A program made the position numbers and the translations under genes. Shown here in pieces: positions 25,114 through 36,734 of a stretch of 64,000 nt of DNA. The notes under the pieces are model-generated. The model had not been told where the DNA came from, ran no database searches, and saw nothing but the letters and a program-made list of their open reading frames with translations. The stretch is taken from contig JBCNJP010000006.1 in assembly GCA_039602395.1 (NCBI GenBank), positions 64,265,775 to 64,329,774 of the forward strand, written 5' to 3'. This stretch comes from Deinandra increscens subsp. villosa (taxonomy: Eukaryota > Streptophyta > Magnoliopsida > Asterales > Asteraceae). The number at the start of each line of letters is the position of its first letter. Positions within the stretch are counted from its first letter, which is position 1.

Positions 25114-25369
25114 GGTCCTTGTATCTGTTTTATTCAAATAGGTAAAGTGAACGGATATGAAAATGTTAAAAGTCGATGCAAATTTTGAGAGTTGCTCATG
25201 AATATAAGCCAACTCTTTAAATTAATAATTTATTAATTTATCGATATAATAATATTTCGTTAAATTAATAAAATATCCCGACCTCAACATTATTAATTTA
25301 TAGAGGTTTTATTGTAGCTGGTGAGCTTGTATACAAGTTAGATTTATATAATGAAGATGCTTCTTACCA

Positions 25370-25800
25370 TTATGTTCCCAGTTTCATTTTATAAGGGAAA
25401 GGAAATGAAAAGAAATGAAATGAATTGAAAAGAAAGTGAAAAATATTTGTGTTTCTACGTTTTTTAATGGAGGAAAGGGAATGAATTAAAAGAAAAGTTT
25501 TCTAATATTTTCTCTCATATCTTTCCTTCCAAATTGGTAGGAAATAGAAAGAATAGAAAGGAAACAAAACAAAAATGATTGTTATTTACTATTTTACCCC
25601 TCCATCTAATTTGTTATAAAATCATATATCTAAAAATAAGAGTATACTTTTAAAATTGTCTCGTTCTTTTCTTTTCTCTTGAACTCGAGAACAGATAAAT
25701 TTTTTATTTCTTTCAAACTAGGGAACATGAAATAAAATTAGACATCTCAATTCTCTCTTTTTCTTTTATTTATTAAACTCGGGAATAAAAAAAGTAGATT
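25370..25800. mobile_element. Purine/pyrimidine-rich fold-back MITE-like sequence
   Basis: The left half has repeated GGGAAAGGAAATGAAA motifs and the right half has TTCTCTCTTTTTCTTTT followed by ATTAAACTCGGGAATA. Arms are imperfect inverses. A related arrangement occurs in intron 5 of the RLCK gene (41415-41720). Confidence 0.45.
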
Positions 25801-26718
25801 AGTAGGTGTGTGTTTGCATTAAAAAAAGATTAATCATCATTAAATTTAATGGTTGGTAGCATTTGGGCCGGTCCGTTACCACTTTTAGCGTTTGGGTTGG
25901 GCTACCACGTAACTACCCAAATATATAGAGGAGGTTAACTGATAAGTATTAGATTTCCGTTTAGACTTTAAAACCGTCAAACCACCGTCCCTTCCGTCTG
26001 TTATTTCACGCTCCGGTTGCCGCCGCCGCGCTTCTCGAGCTCCGCCGTCTCCACCAACCACTCCTCCTCGAAACAGCAAGGTAACACTCATAAATTGTAC
26101 GATTTGTCTAATCATTCAACCGTATTACGCTTTGTGCCTAAAACCGATTTCGTTTATAACTTTGAAAAATTTAGGTTATACTCTTTTGTGATTTAAGATG
26201 TTGTTTGAGGAAATTGATTTTTGTTCAAGCACAATGGATTGTGGAATGTTGAATTTGTGATAATATTGAGTGAATGCCGTATGATTGATCCTCAATTGTT
26301 GGTAATTCGAAGAAAGTTCATCGTTTATATGTTGTGGATACTAATTTCCTTATTTATGGACACTGATTACTGGTTAGAAGTAAGTTAGGGTTTAATGTTT
26401 CATATTATTTGGATTAAATAAATTGATCCTTTTATTGAGAGTTTGTTCAAATGAGTTTAGGTTGGCATTTTGTTTAACCAACTGAACTTTGTTTAACCTT
26501 TAAAGTGTGTTAATTTATCTTAAACTCTATTTTCACTCTAATACATATGGTAATTCACTAATTTGTCTATTCCGATTGGATAAGTGGTATGTTCAGTTTA
26601 TGCTTATTATCATTTAGCTGCGAACAAACTAAGTTTATACGGTTATTCATTCGTGTGAACGTGTCTAGGAACATGAATTTAACACAATATATTTTTCCTC
26701 ATTTTCAGATAAGGTGCC

Positions 26719-29700
26719 ATGGCCTTGCTGTTCAAGGTAATATCACTGTTGCTAAACTAGTAGACTAATATTTAGACTTTAGTGCTTGTAGAATGTGATG
26801 ATATGTATGATAAATTTGAATTATGAGGATTGAATTTCAAGCCAGTAAACGAAATGCAAAGGCTTTTGACATTTCAGTTATACATATTGTTATACACACG
26901 CTGTTTCTTCATCATATGTGTACTTTTATGTCAGGATCTGAACAAGATTTCAGCATACCGTGATAGAAGGTTTCCAGGAACACAAGAAGAATATGAGCAT
27001 GCACTCCAGACTTCAATCACTGTCTATATTGGCAACATGTCTTTCTATACTACTGAAGAGCAACTTTATGAATTGTTTTCTCGAGCAGGAGAAATTAAAA
27101 AGATTGTTATGGGTTTGGATAAGAACACGAAAACACCTTGCGGCTTCTGCTTTGTCATGTAAGTAAAAAGCTCAAAGTATTATGATACTCGAGAGTTTTG
27201 ACCAAAATAAAAGTAGAATTCTAACAAATTTAACCTTTAAAGTTCAACTTCAGATCCAAAGAAGTAAATTTAAGTTTATGGTTGCCAGGTACTACTCTAG
27301 GGAAGATACTGAAGATGCTGTGAAATTCATAAGTGGGACAATTCTTGATGATCGTCCCATTCGTGTAGATTTTGATTGGGGATTCCAGGATGGAAGGCAA
27401 TGGGGCCGCGGTCGAAGTGGTGGACAGGTGTCACCTACAATTTACTACTATAATTTTTCTAAATTTTACGCCATTCATGATTCATACTGATTAATGTTTT
27501 TGACCAGGTGAGAGATGAGTATCGTACAGATTATGATCCTGATATCCTTTATCAAAGATGTAACTTTAAACCAATTATCTCAGTATTATATTATTGAAGG
27601 CATAATTGGTATTCGTGTGTGTTTTTAGCTAATTAAATAACATGCCAAATTAACGATCTTAAGCGATTGATCCCTTGACTGTTCAAACATAGAGGTGGCT
27701 ATGGAAAATTGGTACAGAAAGAACTAGAAGAACAAAGGCAGGTGGTGGATTATGGGGTTGGATCATTGGGATCTTTTCAACCACCTCATATGGCTCAGAA
27801 TCGTAAGTTTACAATTTGCTTGTTCAATGATAATCGCATTTTAATTATTTAATTCTTTTGTATTTTTTTTAAAATTCTGTTCATTTTCTGATTTTCGTGT
27901 TCTGCAGACGGAAGGCATAGTGGAGGTGGTGGTCATGGTTATGGAGGGTCCCACCGACATGGTAGAGGAGGTAAGACAATTCTTGCCTTCTTTTATTTCA
28001 CGTTTTTTCAAAACAAATTTGCTTTTAAAATCTGTAACTTTTATTTATACAACATTAGATTACCACCGGAAAAGATACCGTGACGGTGATGATGACCATC
28101 GGGGCTCAGATATCTCGAAGAGGAATTCTGAACATGAATCTAGAAGAAACTCTGATCATGACTCTAGACAGGTAATAATTTCCCTTTGTGCACACGTAAT
28201 TCTGTGTGTTTTTTTTTAGTTTTGTGATTGAACTTTTACGCAAGTTAATATCAGAAAAACTAATATAAACCCTGACCTTAATTTTGGTATGTTAAACTGT
28301 TAAAGTGTTATGTGCCACTTTTGAAACAAACAATTAAGAGAAAAAATAGAAGATATTTGGGAAATTTAGGAGCTTAATTCATCACTTATTCATAAAAAAT
28401 CCAATTCAAAAACACACCATTATAGGCTTACAGGGGAAAAAGGAAAAATTTACTACTAACCCACTATTACACCAAGGGAAATAACTCCAGAAATAAAGTA
28501 AGGAAAATGCAGCAAAGACAAGGGAAGGGAACACATGGCAACATGGGAGAATGATGTGCAATGTAGCATGGGCTTGTCACTTGTGAATTTGCACTTATCA
28601 ATTCCGCCATGTCGAAACATCCTTGTCCTTCAAGGATGAAACCAGGATGAGACTTAGCGAGCACCGTGGCTGCCATTCACGGCTCATGGTTTGTTGAGGT
28701 GTTTTTTCTAGATCACAGTCTTTGTAGCTCCGGTCATCTCTTCAAGATGTGAACTGTGCTACCTTCTTTTTTGGCATACTCGTTAACAGAGCTTGCATTT
28801 CTAACATTGCAACGAGCAAAGCTCTTCTGTACAAGCTTGTTGTAAGAAGAATGAAATACAAAATGGTCACCATCAGCAAATGAACATTGTTTTCCTTCTA
28901 GTTTCCTTTACCTGTGTCAATATACACATTGTAAGAATGCTGCAATTCCACCATAGCCAGCATTGGTTGAGTTAACACCTCCAATGCCGGTACTCCCACA
29001 ATCATTGAATACATTCATATGGAAAGTCTTGATGGATGTTCTCGTCTATAACAGTTTCACTGCCTACTCCCAGCCTACCAATTTTGGGGCCGATAAACCA
29101 GATGATGTGTTGAGTTTGGTGTAGGGTTTGCGGCTGATTTGGGTGTAGATCATGCGTCTGAGGGGGCTCATTTTGGTAGTGATGTGGCTTTTGAGGTAAA
29201 TGGTGTGGTTGAGGGGACTTATTCTGGTGGCGGTGAAACTCGAAGAACTTGGACCTTGATGGATTGACTTTTGTCGAGAATGGTTTGCATGGTAGCTTGG
29301 ATATTATTGATTTGGAACTCATGCCGAGCCAACGCTTCTTTTATTTTCTGCTGGAAATTCTCCTTGGTTGGGTTTGAAAGAGAAAATTAAGAGAGAAAAT
29401 AGAAGTTATTTGGGAGATTTAGGAGCTTAATTCGTCACTTCATTCATAAACATTCCAGTAATAGTGCGTTAGTGAATTTGAATTTGAATGTTTATGAATG
29501 AAGTTATTTGGGAGATTTAGGAGCTTAATTCGTCACTTCATTCATAAACGTTCCAGTAATAGTGCGTTAGTGAATTTGAATTTGAATGTTTATGAATGAA
29601 GTTATTTGGGAGATTTAGGAGCTTAATTCGTCACTTCATTCATAAACGTTCCAGTAATAGTGCGTTAGTGAATTTGAATTTGAATGTTTATGAATGAAGT

Positions 29701-30230
29701 TATTTGGGAGATTTAGGAGCTTAATTAGTCACTTCATTCATAAACATTCCAATTCAAATTCACTAACCCACTATTACTGTATCACACTATCACACTGCAG
29801 AAATAAAGAACGGAATCACAAAGCCCCTCAACTTGTAAAAAAAGACACGAAAAAGCCTCTAAACTCATATTAAAGACTCTAAACTTTGTCTAAAAGGCAA
29901 AAAATTCTGATCTTTTTTAATATTGACTTGTTAACTCTTCGATTGTAAACGAGTTTAGTGACTTTCTTCGTGTATTTTTCACAAGTTCAGTGAGTGTCCT
30001 TTTTAATTTTTATTTTTTTTACAATTGAGAAAGTGTATTGGTTTTTTCATGATAGTAATTCCCATAGTCTTAATAATTTGTTTTTATTTTTAATATAAAC
30101 ACATTTCTTCAACTTAGATCAAATAGTTCAAAATTTTTGATCATCTTCATTTGAACAGGAGAAAAATCCACGTTTCCGTGAGAGCGGTGACTCGGACGAC
30201 GAAGAAGATGACCGGAAACGACAGAAATAA
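26719..30230 (+). CDS. CBP20: Nuclear cap-binding protein subunit 2 (CBP20)
   Basis: Eight coding exons: 26719-26736, 26935-27158, 27289-27427, 27508-27541, 27689-27802, 27908-27970, 28059-28171 and 30159-30230, giving 258 residues, the family's usual length. With CBP80 it forms the nuclear cap-binding complex that binds the m7G cap of Pol II transcripts and supports splicing, export and miRNA processing. An RRM spans about residues 34-115, with RNP2 VYIGNM (36-41) and RNP1 GFCFVMYY near residue 76. The Tyr-containing AYRDRRFPG (13-21) and the WGRGRSGGQVRDEYR block are cap-contact regions in the family. The C-terminus is Gly/His- then Arg/Asp/Glu-rich with KR-type nuclear signals. A 5'UTR exon likely ends at 26080 (GT at 26081, AG at 26708). 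Intron 4 is AT-AC U12-type; intron 7 is 1987 bp and repeat-filled. Confidence 0.96.
27542..27688 (+). other. U12-type AT-AC intron in CBP20
   Basis: The donor is ATATCCTTT directly after ...GATCCTG, a perfect match to the U12 5' splice site. The branch-point-like TCCCTTGAC has its A at 27678, ten bases before the terminal AC. Joining G to AT gives GAT and then AGAGGTGGC in frame, restoring the conserved RGGYGKLV block; the nearby AG (ending 27692) would shift the frame. Confidence 0.9.
28335..29810 (-). mobile_element. Internally deleted LTR-retrotransposon remnant in CBP20 intron 7
   Basis: Direct repeats sharing the motif ATTTAGGAGCTTAATTC flank about 1 kb (28337-28463 and 29378-29780) and look like degraded LTRs. 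On the minus strand the interior begins with KEALARHEFQINNIQATMQT, similar to the start of plant gypsy gag, then degenerates. The sequence near 28640 encodes HPGFILEGQGC-like residues reminiscent of the end of a gypsy polyprotein. No long frame remains. Class assignment is an inference. Confidence 0.5.
29402..29745. repeat. 98-bp tandem repeats, each a hairpin, in CBP20 intron 7
   Basis: The start GAAGTTATTTGGGAG recurs at 29402, 29500, 29598 and 29696, an exact 98-base period with three full copies and one partial. Each unit contains CTTCATTCATAAAC and, about 45 bases on, its inverse GTTTATGAATGAAG, so each could fold as a hairpin. Copies differ by a few single bases. Confidence 0.92.
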
Positions 30231-30311
30231 CTAGAATGCTGTTACTTTAGTTGTATTGTCATTCTGGGTAAAATCTTGAAGCCTTTTCTTTTATGTACAA
30301 TATTGTTGTTA

Positions 30312-31741
30312 GAGTTAATTACGATTTGAGTCCCTGAGGTTTGGTGGTTTTAACTAGTTGAGTCCACATGTTTAGAAATTATCATATCCGGGTCTGGCGT
30401 TTGTATTTTGTAACCATTTGAGTCCTTTTGGCTAACGAAGTTAAAATTTTCTGTTAAATTAAAGGGTATTTTAGTCATTTTACACATTAGGCTACTTGTG
30501 TAAATTTATAGGTCTTTAAAAACAAAAGGACTAATTATGTAATTATCTTTAAATATTAAAAGTATTATAAAAATATAAAAATAAAAAATTCGTGGACCTC
30601 CCATTCTCTTCTTCCTCCCTCCCACCAAAACAATCACAACCCAACAAAAACCCTCTGCCACTACCAAATCTCCCATATCCGACCCACCAAAACCATGAAC
30701 CATCGTGAAAAAAAAAAACTTCTCAAAATTCGTCGCTGGCAACTTCCACCCAACCAGAACCATCCCGCGTCAACTCCGCTGCTTCTGGCAATCCAATCTC
30801 GGCTTTCAAATCCAAACTCGACCTATGATTTGCCTTCTGAATATCCGAAGACGTCGTTTTCACTTTCTCCGGACAGTAACACTACGTGCTTTCCACAAAC
30901 ACCTAAAAATAAGAAAATACCGCTGCACAAAATGGCGGCCGGAATCATCACCTCCGCCTATGTCCTTTTCTTCTCCGGTAACAGATAACACTTTCAATTC
31001 TCTTCTCACATTTCTCCGGTAAGAGGAGTAAAAACCGCTGCCCCAATAGTGTATTCAAGAGGGTTCGAGAGATAAAGAGCCGACGGCCTCTCCGGCGAAT
31101 CATGGTTGCCTCCGATTATCCTCCAATATCATGCAATCAGTCACGATGTAGCAGAATATGTGGTGTAGCAAAGGATTGATGGAAGATTGGTGACACATGG
31201 GTGGATTAGAACACGATGCAGCAGCGTTTGGCATCTGGCTAACCTGAACCAGCGACGATGATGGCTTTCTGGGTAGTGATCCCTTGGGTGAATGGATGGT
31301 GGTGGTGGTGGTAATCTACTCGCTTTTTGGACGGCGGTGGAGTGCCTGGGGGTTGGGTGGGTTAGGGCTGGGTAAAAGGGAGATTTGGTGGTGGTGGAGG
31401 TTTTTTGACTTTTTGGTGGGTGGTGGTTGGTTCTGGTGAGAACGGAGGAAATAGAGTGAAGGGCCCACAAATTTTTATTTTTATATTACTTTTAATATTT
31501 AAAGGTAATTACAGAATGAGTCCTTTTATTTTTAAAAATTTATAAATTTACACAAGTAGCCCCTAATATGTAAAATGACTAAAATACCCTTTAATTTAAC
31601 AGAAAATTTTAACTCCGTTAGCCAAAAGGACTCAAATGGTTACAAAATACAAACGCCAGACCCGGATATGATAATTTCTAAACATGTGGACTCAACTAGT
31701 TAAAACCACCAAACCTCAGGGACTCAAATCGTAATTAACTC
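30312..31741. mobile_element. MULE-like element with about 280-bp inverted termini
   Basis: The left arm (30312 to about 30595) starts GAGTTAATTACGATTTGAGT; the right arm (about 31465-31741) is its inverse over the whole length with few differences. Long inverted termini are typical of Mutator-like elements. The flanks share TTGTTA directly at both borders and 6 of 9 positions of a 9-bp window, so the target duplication is imperfect. The interior (30600-31460) is richer in GC than the arms and codes in patches; it might be captured gene sequence (Pack-MULE), but I recognise no parent gene. Confidence 0.75.
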
Positions 31742-34480
31742 TTGTTAAGATTTATTTCCCATACAAATAGTCCGATTCCGTAATATTTTATTATGATTCT
31801 TAACTTGAACAAAGGAATCATTTTCCTGGTCTGGTGGAGAAACGAAACATTATATAAATTATCGATTGAAACAATGACAACAACCATTTAGTCATATACG
31901 TTGTTGCCTGGTATATGATATTAGACATAAAAAAATAATGCAAAAAAAAAGAAGAAACATAAAATTAATAAAATAAGCTGATTGGCTTGGAGGGGGAACA
32001 CACTTGGTCAAAGTCTTCCTCACCGCTTAAACATCAGCTAGCCTGAATTTGGTGAACCATTCCTTCCCCAATTCGTGGGCTTAATTATTAAAAAGGAATA
32101 AAAGAAAGAAAAGTAAATAAGAAAAAAGAAAAAAGAAAAAAGAAAAGACAAAAAAATCTACAAAATAAAAGAAAAAGAGAAGTGAAAAAAGTGAATGTAA
32201 ATGAAATTTGGAAGATTTGGCCTTCTTACAAGAGTTTGAAGTCTTCTAAATTAACCATCATACCACCTTAACTTATTTGTTAATCTAATTGCATTCATAT
32301 AAACGTATATTAAAAAATATATATAAAAGAATTCAAGGCCTTTAAAAGACCAGAAGCAAGACGGTAGCTCACCCTGTCTTTGCCTAGTACAAGACCTGGT
32401 TTTATATCAACTTGAATATGCTTTGTATGTTAGTGCTGGATGCGAGTCTTCGTTACTTTCAAGAAATTTTAAAGATATATCCCTACAAACCTAAAAGTAA
32501 CTTATCATAACCTTTTAAGGTTGGTCTAGTAGATTTGTTAATACAATTGAGATTATGATAAGTTACTTATAGATTTGTTACTATACTCGATTTACAACCG
32601 TACTCTTAGATTAAAATATGGATGTTTTCCTCTTGTTCATTCAAAGACTAACTTGTGTTGATAACCAGTTGACAATTAACACGTGTTTAGGCCATTTGTA
32701 TTTAATAACTTTGGTTTTCTTGCACCTGGGGGCTGGGGCGCCTCCTTTCGCGTTTTGGGTTGGCGTGATTCGGAGCCGTGGAGAACCACACAACATGGTA
32801 GAGGATGATGTTTGGTTTGCTCCAATCACAAAATTCCACACATTAATTTTTTTTTTTGTTTAAACTAAATAAAAAATAACCCAATATAACACTACCCATA
32901 ATACCATGTATACCCCTATCACAATACTAAAATGGTGTTATCTAGTCATCATAGTCCACATGACATAATAATACCACCCTTTAACACTATGTATACCATA
33001 TGTCCTAAGCAATTAAATCAAAATGAACCAAACAAGTACATTTAATCGTTCTTTTCTATGGGTATTATATTTTTTGGTTCCGGAATTTAAAAGGCAAAAA
33101 CATAGATTATTTGATGCATCAAACATCTTAATCAACATAACATGTCAACTTAATCTACTTTTATTGAAGCAGTCCCTAAATAATATATCTATAAAATATT
33201 TAATCAAATCTCCAAAGATCGTGTACCTTATTAAAAATCAAATGATAGTTAGACTTTATAACTTACCTTAAAGAAAAGAAATATAGAGGGGCTGCGGCTG
33301 CTGCTGCTTTTATTTACACTTTATCCCCCTACACTTGACCCATTCGCCTTTAAGTAGAACAAAAACTGCTAAACTACAAAATAGCCCCCCAAGTATCCTC
33401 TTCAGCAAAATTCCGTACCTTTATTAATAATAGGGTCACCCGGTTAAGCTGAATATAAGACGTATACTTTAATAGGGCTATGTGATTGATAATTAAATAT
33501 AAATAGATACAATATCTCTAAGGATGGAGGGTGTAACATCATGACGGATGAAGACGGAAGGGTAGAGGTGGCGCCTTTGGTACCAACGAGAAGAACATTT
33601 TCAAGCTTATATGATGTTCGGAGATGGAGAAGCAGGATAACAACTCTTTCCCGCAACAAAGAAAGACATAGTTTATATTTTATATGTAGTCTAATTATTG
33701 TTCAAGTCAAAAAGTTATTATCATCATTATCGTTATACTCAGTAAATCTCATCAATAACAAAGCTAAGTTAGGGTTCGAGGAGGGTAAGATTTAGACAGC
33801 CTTACCTCTACCCGTAGGACTAGAGAGACTGTTTCCAGTGAGACCTCAGGTTCCATAGTTTTGCATCAAGCCTTGAACATAATTTAATTAAATATCATAT
33901 AAAAAAAATTGTTTAACCTACCACATCATATTTATCATTTCCATCTCTGTCTCACTTATCAATATTTATTTTATTTTTTGTTCTTTCATATATATATAAT
34001 GAATCTCTATATTTAAATAATTTTTATTTATAAGATTTTATATTTGATAGAAATAAACTCTATACTTATATGAATAAATATCGAAAATAAAAATAAAACT
34101 AAGAATCATTATGAATGCTCTTAACCATTTGGTTGAGTCCAATAATTTCGAAGTGGATGAAGAGAAAGAGGAAAGATAATGAACAATAATTGAGGGAAGA
34201 TTTCTACATTTCATTTAATTCAAGGGACTTGACCAACTCATTTAATAGATACGTAGGACTTACTTTTATTTTGACTTTAGAGTGACAGTGACTATAAGTG
34301 TAGAATCTCTCCAACATACACCCAGCCACTAAAAAATCAAGATAAAAACGAATTTACTAGAAGGTTGGTGAGGTCCAAACAATAATTACATGTTGAATCA
34401 AATAGGAAATTAATTTTATTAAAAGGATTAGAAACTATTAAAACTTTGACATGTAACACTAATAAGAAATCAGAATAAAG
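31742..34480. other. Intergenic DNA with one unassigned ORF, no clear gene
   Basis: Contains an A/G-rich tract (32100-32200), a small inverted repeat around AAGTAACTTATCATAA (about 32490-32575) and a GC-richer patch at 32720-32800. The sequence at 33770-33855 (GAGGAGGGTAAGATTTAGAC, then GACTAGAGAGACTG) resembles a common dicot repeat tail. Nothing else was supported. Confidence 0.4.
33541..33795 (+). other. Unrecognised 84-codon ORF, possible gene fragment
   Basis: The first 40 codons (MTDEDGRVEVAPLVPTRRTF, then SSLYDVRRWRSRI) have coding-like composition and a sharp change to AT-rich, unstructured sequence after RNKERH, as at an exon-intron border. I do not recognise the family. It sits in repeat-rich DNA and may be a captured or orphaned first exon, or chance. 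Confidence 0.25.
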
Positions 34481-35930
34481 GTGTGACACCCGACATTTCA
34501 ATATTATTTATGCTTAACACAACGTACTTTGTTATAAACATATATTAACACAACGTACATGATTTCAAACAAACATACGTGCATGCATTACATCCGGTTA
34601 GAGTTATTAGATGTGTCACGCACTACACGAACATTCATGCACAAGTTTGAACGTCAATGGATTAACTTAGCGAACATGATCAACGTGCACAATCCATGAT
34701 TTCATGTAAACTAGATGTTCTATGATTTCATGTGGAACTATATTTATATTTTATGATTCTATGTGACGTTTTTTAACGTGAACCGTTTCATGATTGATTA
34801 AAATACTTAACGATTTTATAAGTTTATAATTCTAATATTTGGTGTATTTATTTAAATATAACACAACGTTCATTTTATAAAAATGAATGGTTTCCGTAGT
34901 ACGAGTGTTTTATAGAGTTTAGGTATTAGGGATTCTAAACCTTTTGAGGGGTCAACTGTGTCAATTCCTAAACTTGTTTCTACCTATACAAACATGGAGG
35001 GACCTATTATGTAATTATCAAAACTTGCTTCCTACCTTATAAATTCGTGAGGGACTGATTATGCCAATAGTTCAACTTTTGATTTTGAAATGCTCACGAT
35101 ATCACGGACTGCTTCTGATTTGCGGTAAATGACTCCTTCATTCTCAAGATATGGCGTCATCGGTTACAAGACTCGAAATAAATAGTCACCACTGCTCCTT
35201 AACTGTCATCGAAATCATTCTCATTTTTAACTCAATCATCCTCATTTTTGTGACACACAGTGAACAGAGAACGTTTAACCAAAAACCGTAACCACCTTCA
35301 TCATCTCGAACGGATACAAACACAGATTTGGAACTGAATGAACCTGGGAACGTCTTCGTTTCTGTAGTTTGTGAATCATTGTCAATACAACTCATCATCC
35401 TCTAACCGGTTGTCACTAACGATTAATGTGTTTTCGAGAGCAATAATGGTCCATGATACACAAGGCACGTTTTGTTTTTTAAGAGCCAATAATAATTAAC
35501 TAACCCTTTTGCCAATGCGAATCTTTATAGTCATGCTTAGCTAAAACTTACACTCACTTTGAGAGAAGGGAGAAAGAATTGAGCAAGTTGGAAGTAAGGG
35601 GGAGCATGGGTATTTATAGACTCATTGCCTGGAGTGAGGCACGACCCGTGCCTGGCGAGGCACGACCAGTGCCTGACCAAAAGTCAATGAATCTTCGGAT
35701 TTTTCAAATCTTGTACGATGATCTTGTGTCAGGGAGGCACGACCCACGGTCAACAGAGGAACGGGTCGTGTTGTTAGAGAATAGCCACGTGCCTATAACC
35801 GAAGTCAAGCACTTTGTCCTATGTGCAAGCGAGGCATGACCCGTGCTTGGTCCGAAATCACGAGTATTTTGTCATTTTCTTTGTTTTCTTGTATTTTTGA
35901 CTCCTTTTTTATTTTATTTTGGGCATGAAT
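34481..35930 (-). mobile_element. Probable solo LTR or LTR fragment
   Basis: The left edge TGTGACACCCGACATTTC, read on the minus strand, ends GGGTGTCACA as many chromovirus LTRs do. The block carries direct GAGGCACGACCCGTGCCTG-like repeats at about 35636, 35658, 35731 and 35829. The right boundary and a target duplication were not found, so extent and class are tentative. Confidence 0.35.
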
Positions 35931-36016
35931 AACATTTGAAAACTAAAACTGAAACATTATCATACTGTTTTATAGATAATCAGTCAGATAATAATCCGTC
36001 TGTGAGGAATATCTGA

Positions 36017-36704
36017 TAGGAATGTGCTCGGTTCGGCTGGGTTCGGTTTTTAGCTAAAACCGCAATCGAAACCGAAGACTTCGGTTTTTTTTTGTTTTCG
36101 AAACCGTTCGGTTTTGGTTTCAAGCGGTTCGGTTCTTTGGTTTTTAGACTTGTTTTGGTTCGGTTTTCGGTTTATAACCGACACCTGTAGGGTCTGATCA
36201 CACCCAGTTTGGCCATGGTAAGTTCGAACCTTGTCAACTCATCTTACAACCATTGGGTTTTACAATTTCTATCGATCTAGGCCAGATATAGAATGAAATG
36301 TACATGGTACACCACACTTCTTAAATCCAAATAAAGCCTTGTCACTTGTATATTTGTATTAGTTTAAATTGTCATGCCATCTAGAAGTTGTGATGTAAAA
36401 AGAAAGACTAAAGATGAAGAAATAATCTTTCTTTGGAGGCTTCACTTGTTCATGTTATAGGCTTGCTCAATGCATATTATTTGTTTAGAGCCATAACATT
36501 AGTGACGCCCATTGAATGTTAATAGTTCAACAAGATTCTAAATTATATATCCTAGCTAAATATTTGTATAATTATACATAAAATCGGTTTGGTTCGGTTT
36601 TTTTCGGTTTATGGAAAATGAAAAACAGAAACCCAACCGAAAATTTCGGTTTTGGTTTTTATGGTTTGGTCTTTTCGGTTAATTCGGTTTTTTGCTCACC
36701 CCTA
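36017..36704. mobile_element. Non-autonomous hAT element, 688 bp
   Basis: The 8-bp duplication ATATCTGA (36009-36016 and 36705-36712) flanks ends TAGGAATGTGC and the inverse of TAGGGGTGAGC. Subterminal regions are dense in TTCGGTTT and AACCGAA motifs, as expected for hAT transposase-binding repeats. Non-coding. Confidence 0.85.
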
Positions 36705-36734
36705 ATATCTGATATAAAAACATGTACAATTCGT

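Larger units (their letters stand above)
24397..25314 (-). mobile_element. Pogo-like (Tc1/mariner) deletion derivative, 918 bp
   Basis: TA duplications at 24395-24396 and 25315-25316 flank ends CAGTAGAACTTATATAATTT and the inverse of CAATAAAACCTCTATAAATT. These resemble the termini of plant Emigrant/Lemi1 pogo-like elements. The interior keeps a short coding remnant (24862-24647) and a 173-bp perfect tandem duplication. Confidence 0.78.

Noticed and set aside
30600..31470. ORFs inside the MULE-like element (97, 105 and 109 codons) as genes
   Set aside because: They overlap one another on both strands and show no domain; kept only as possible captured sequence.
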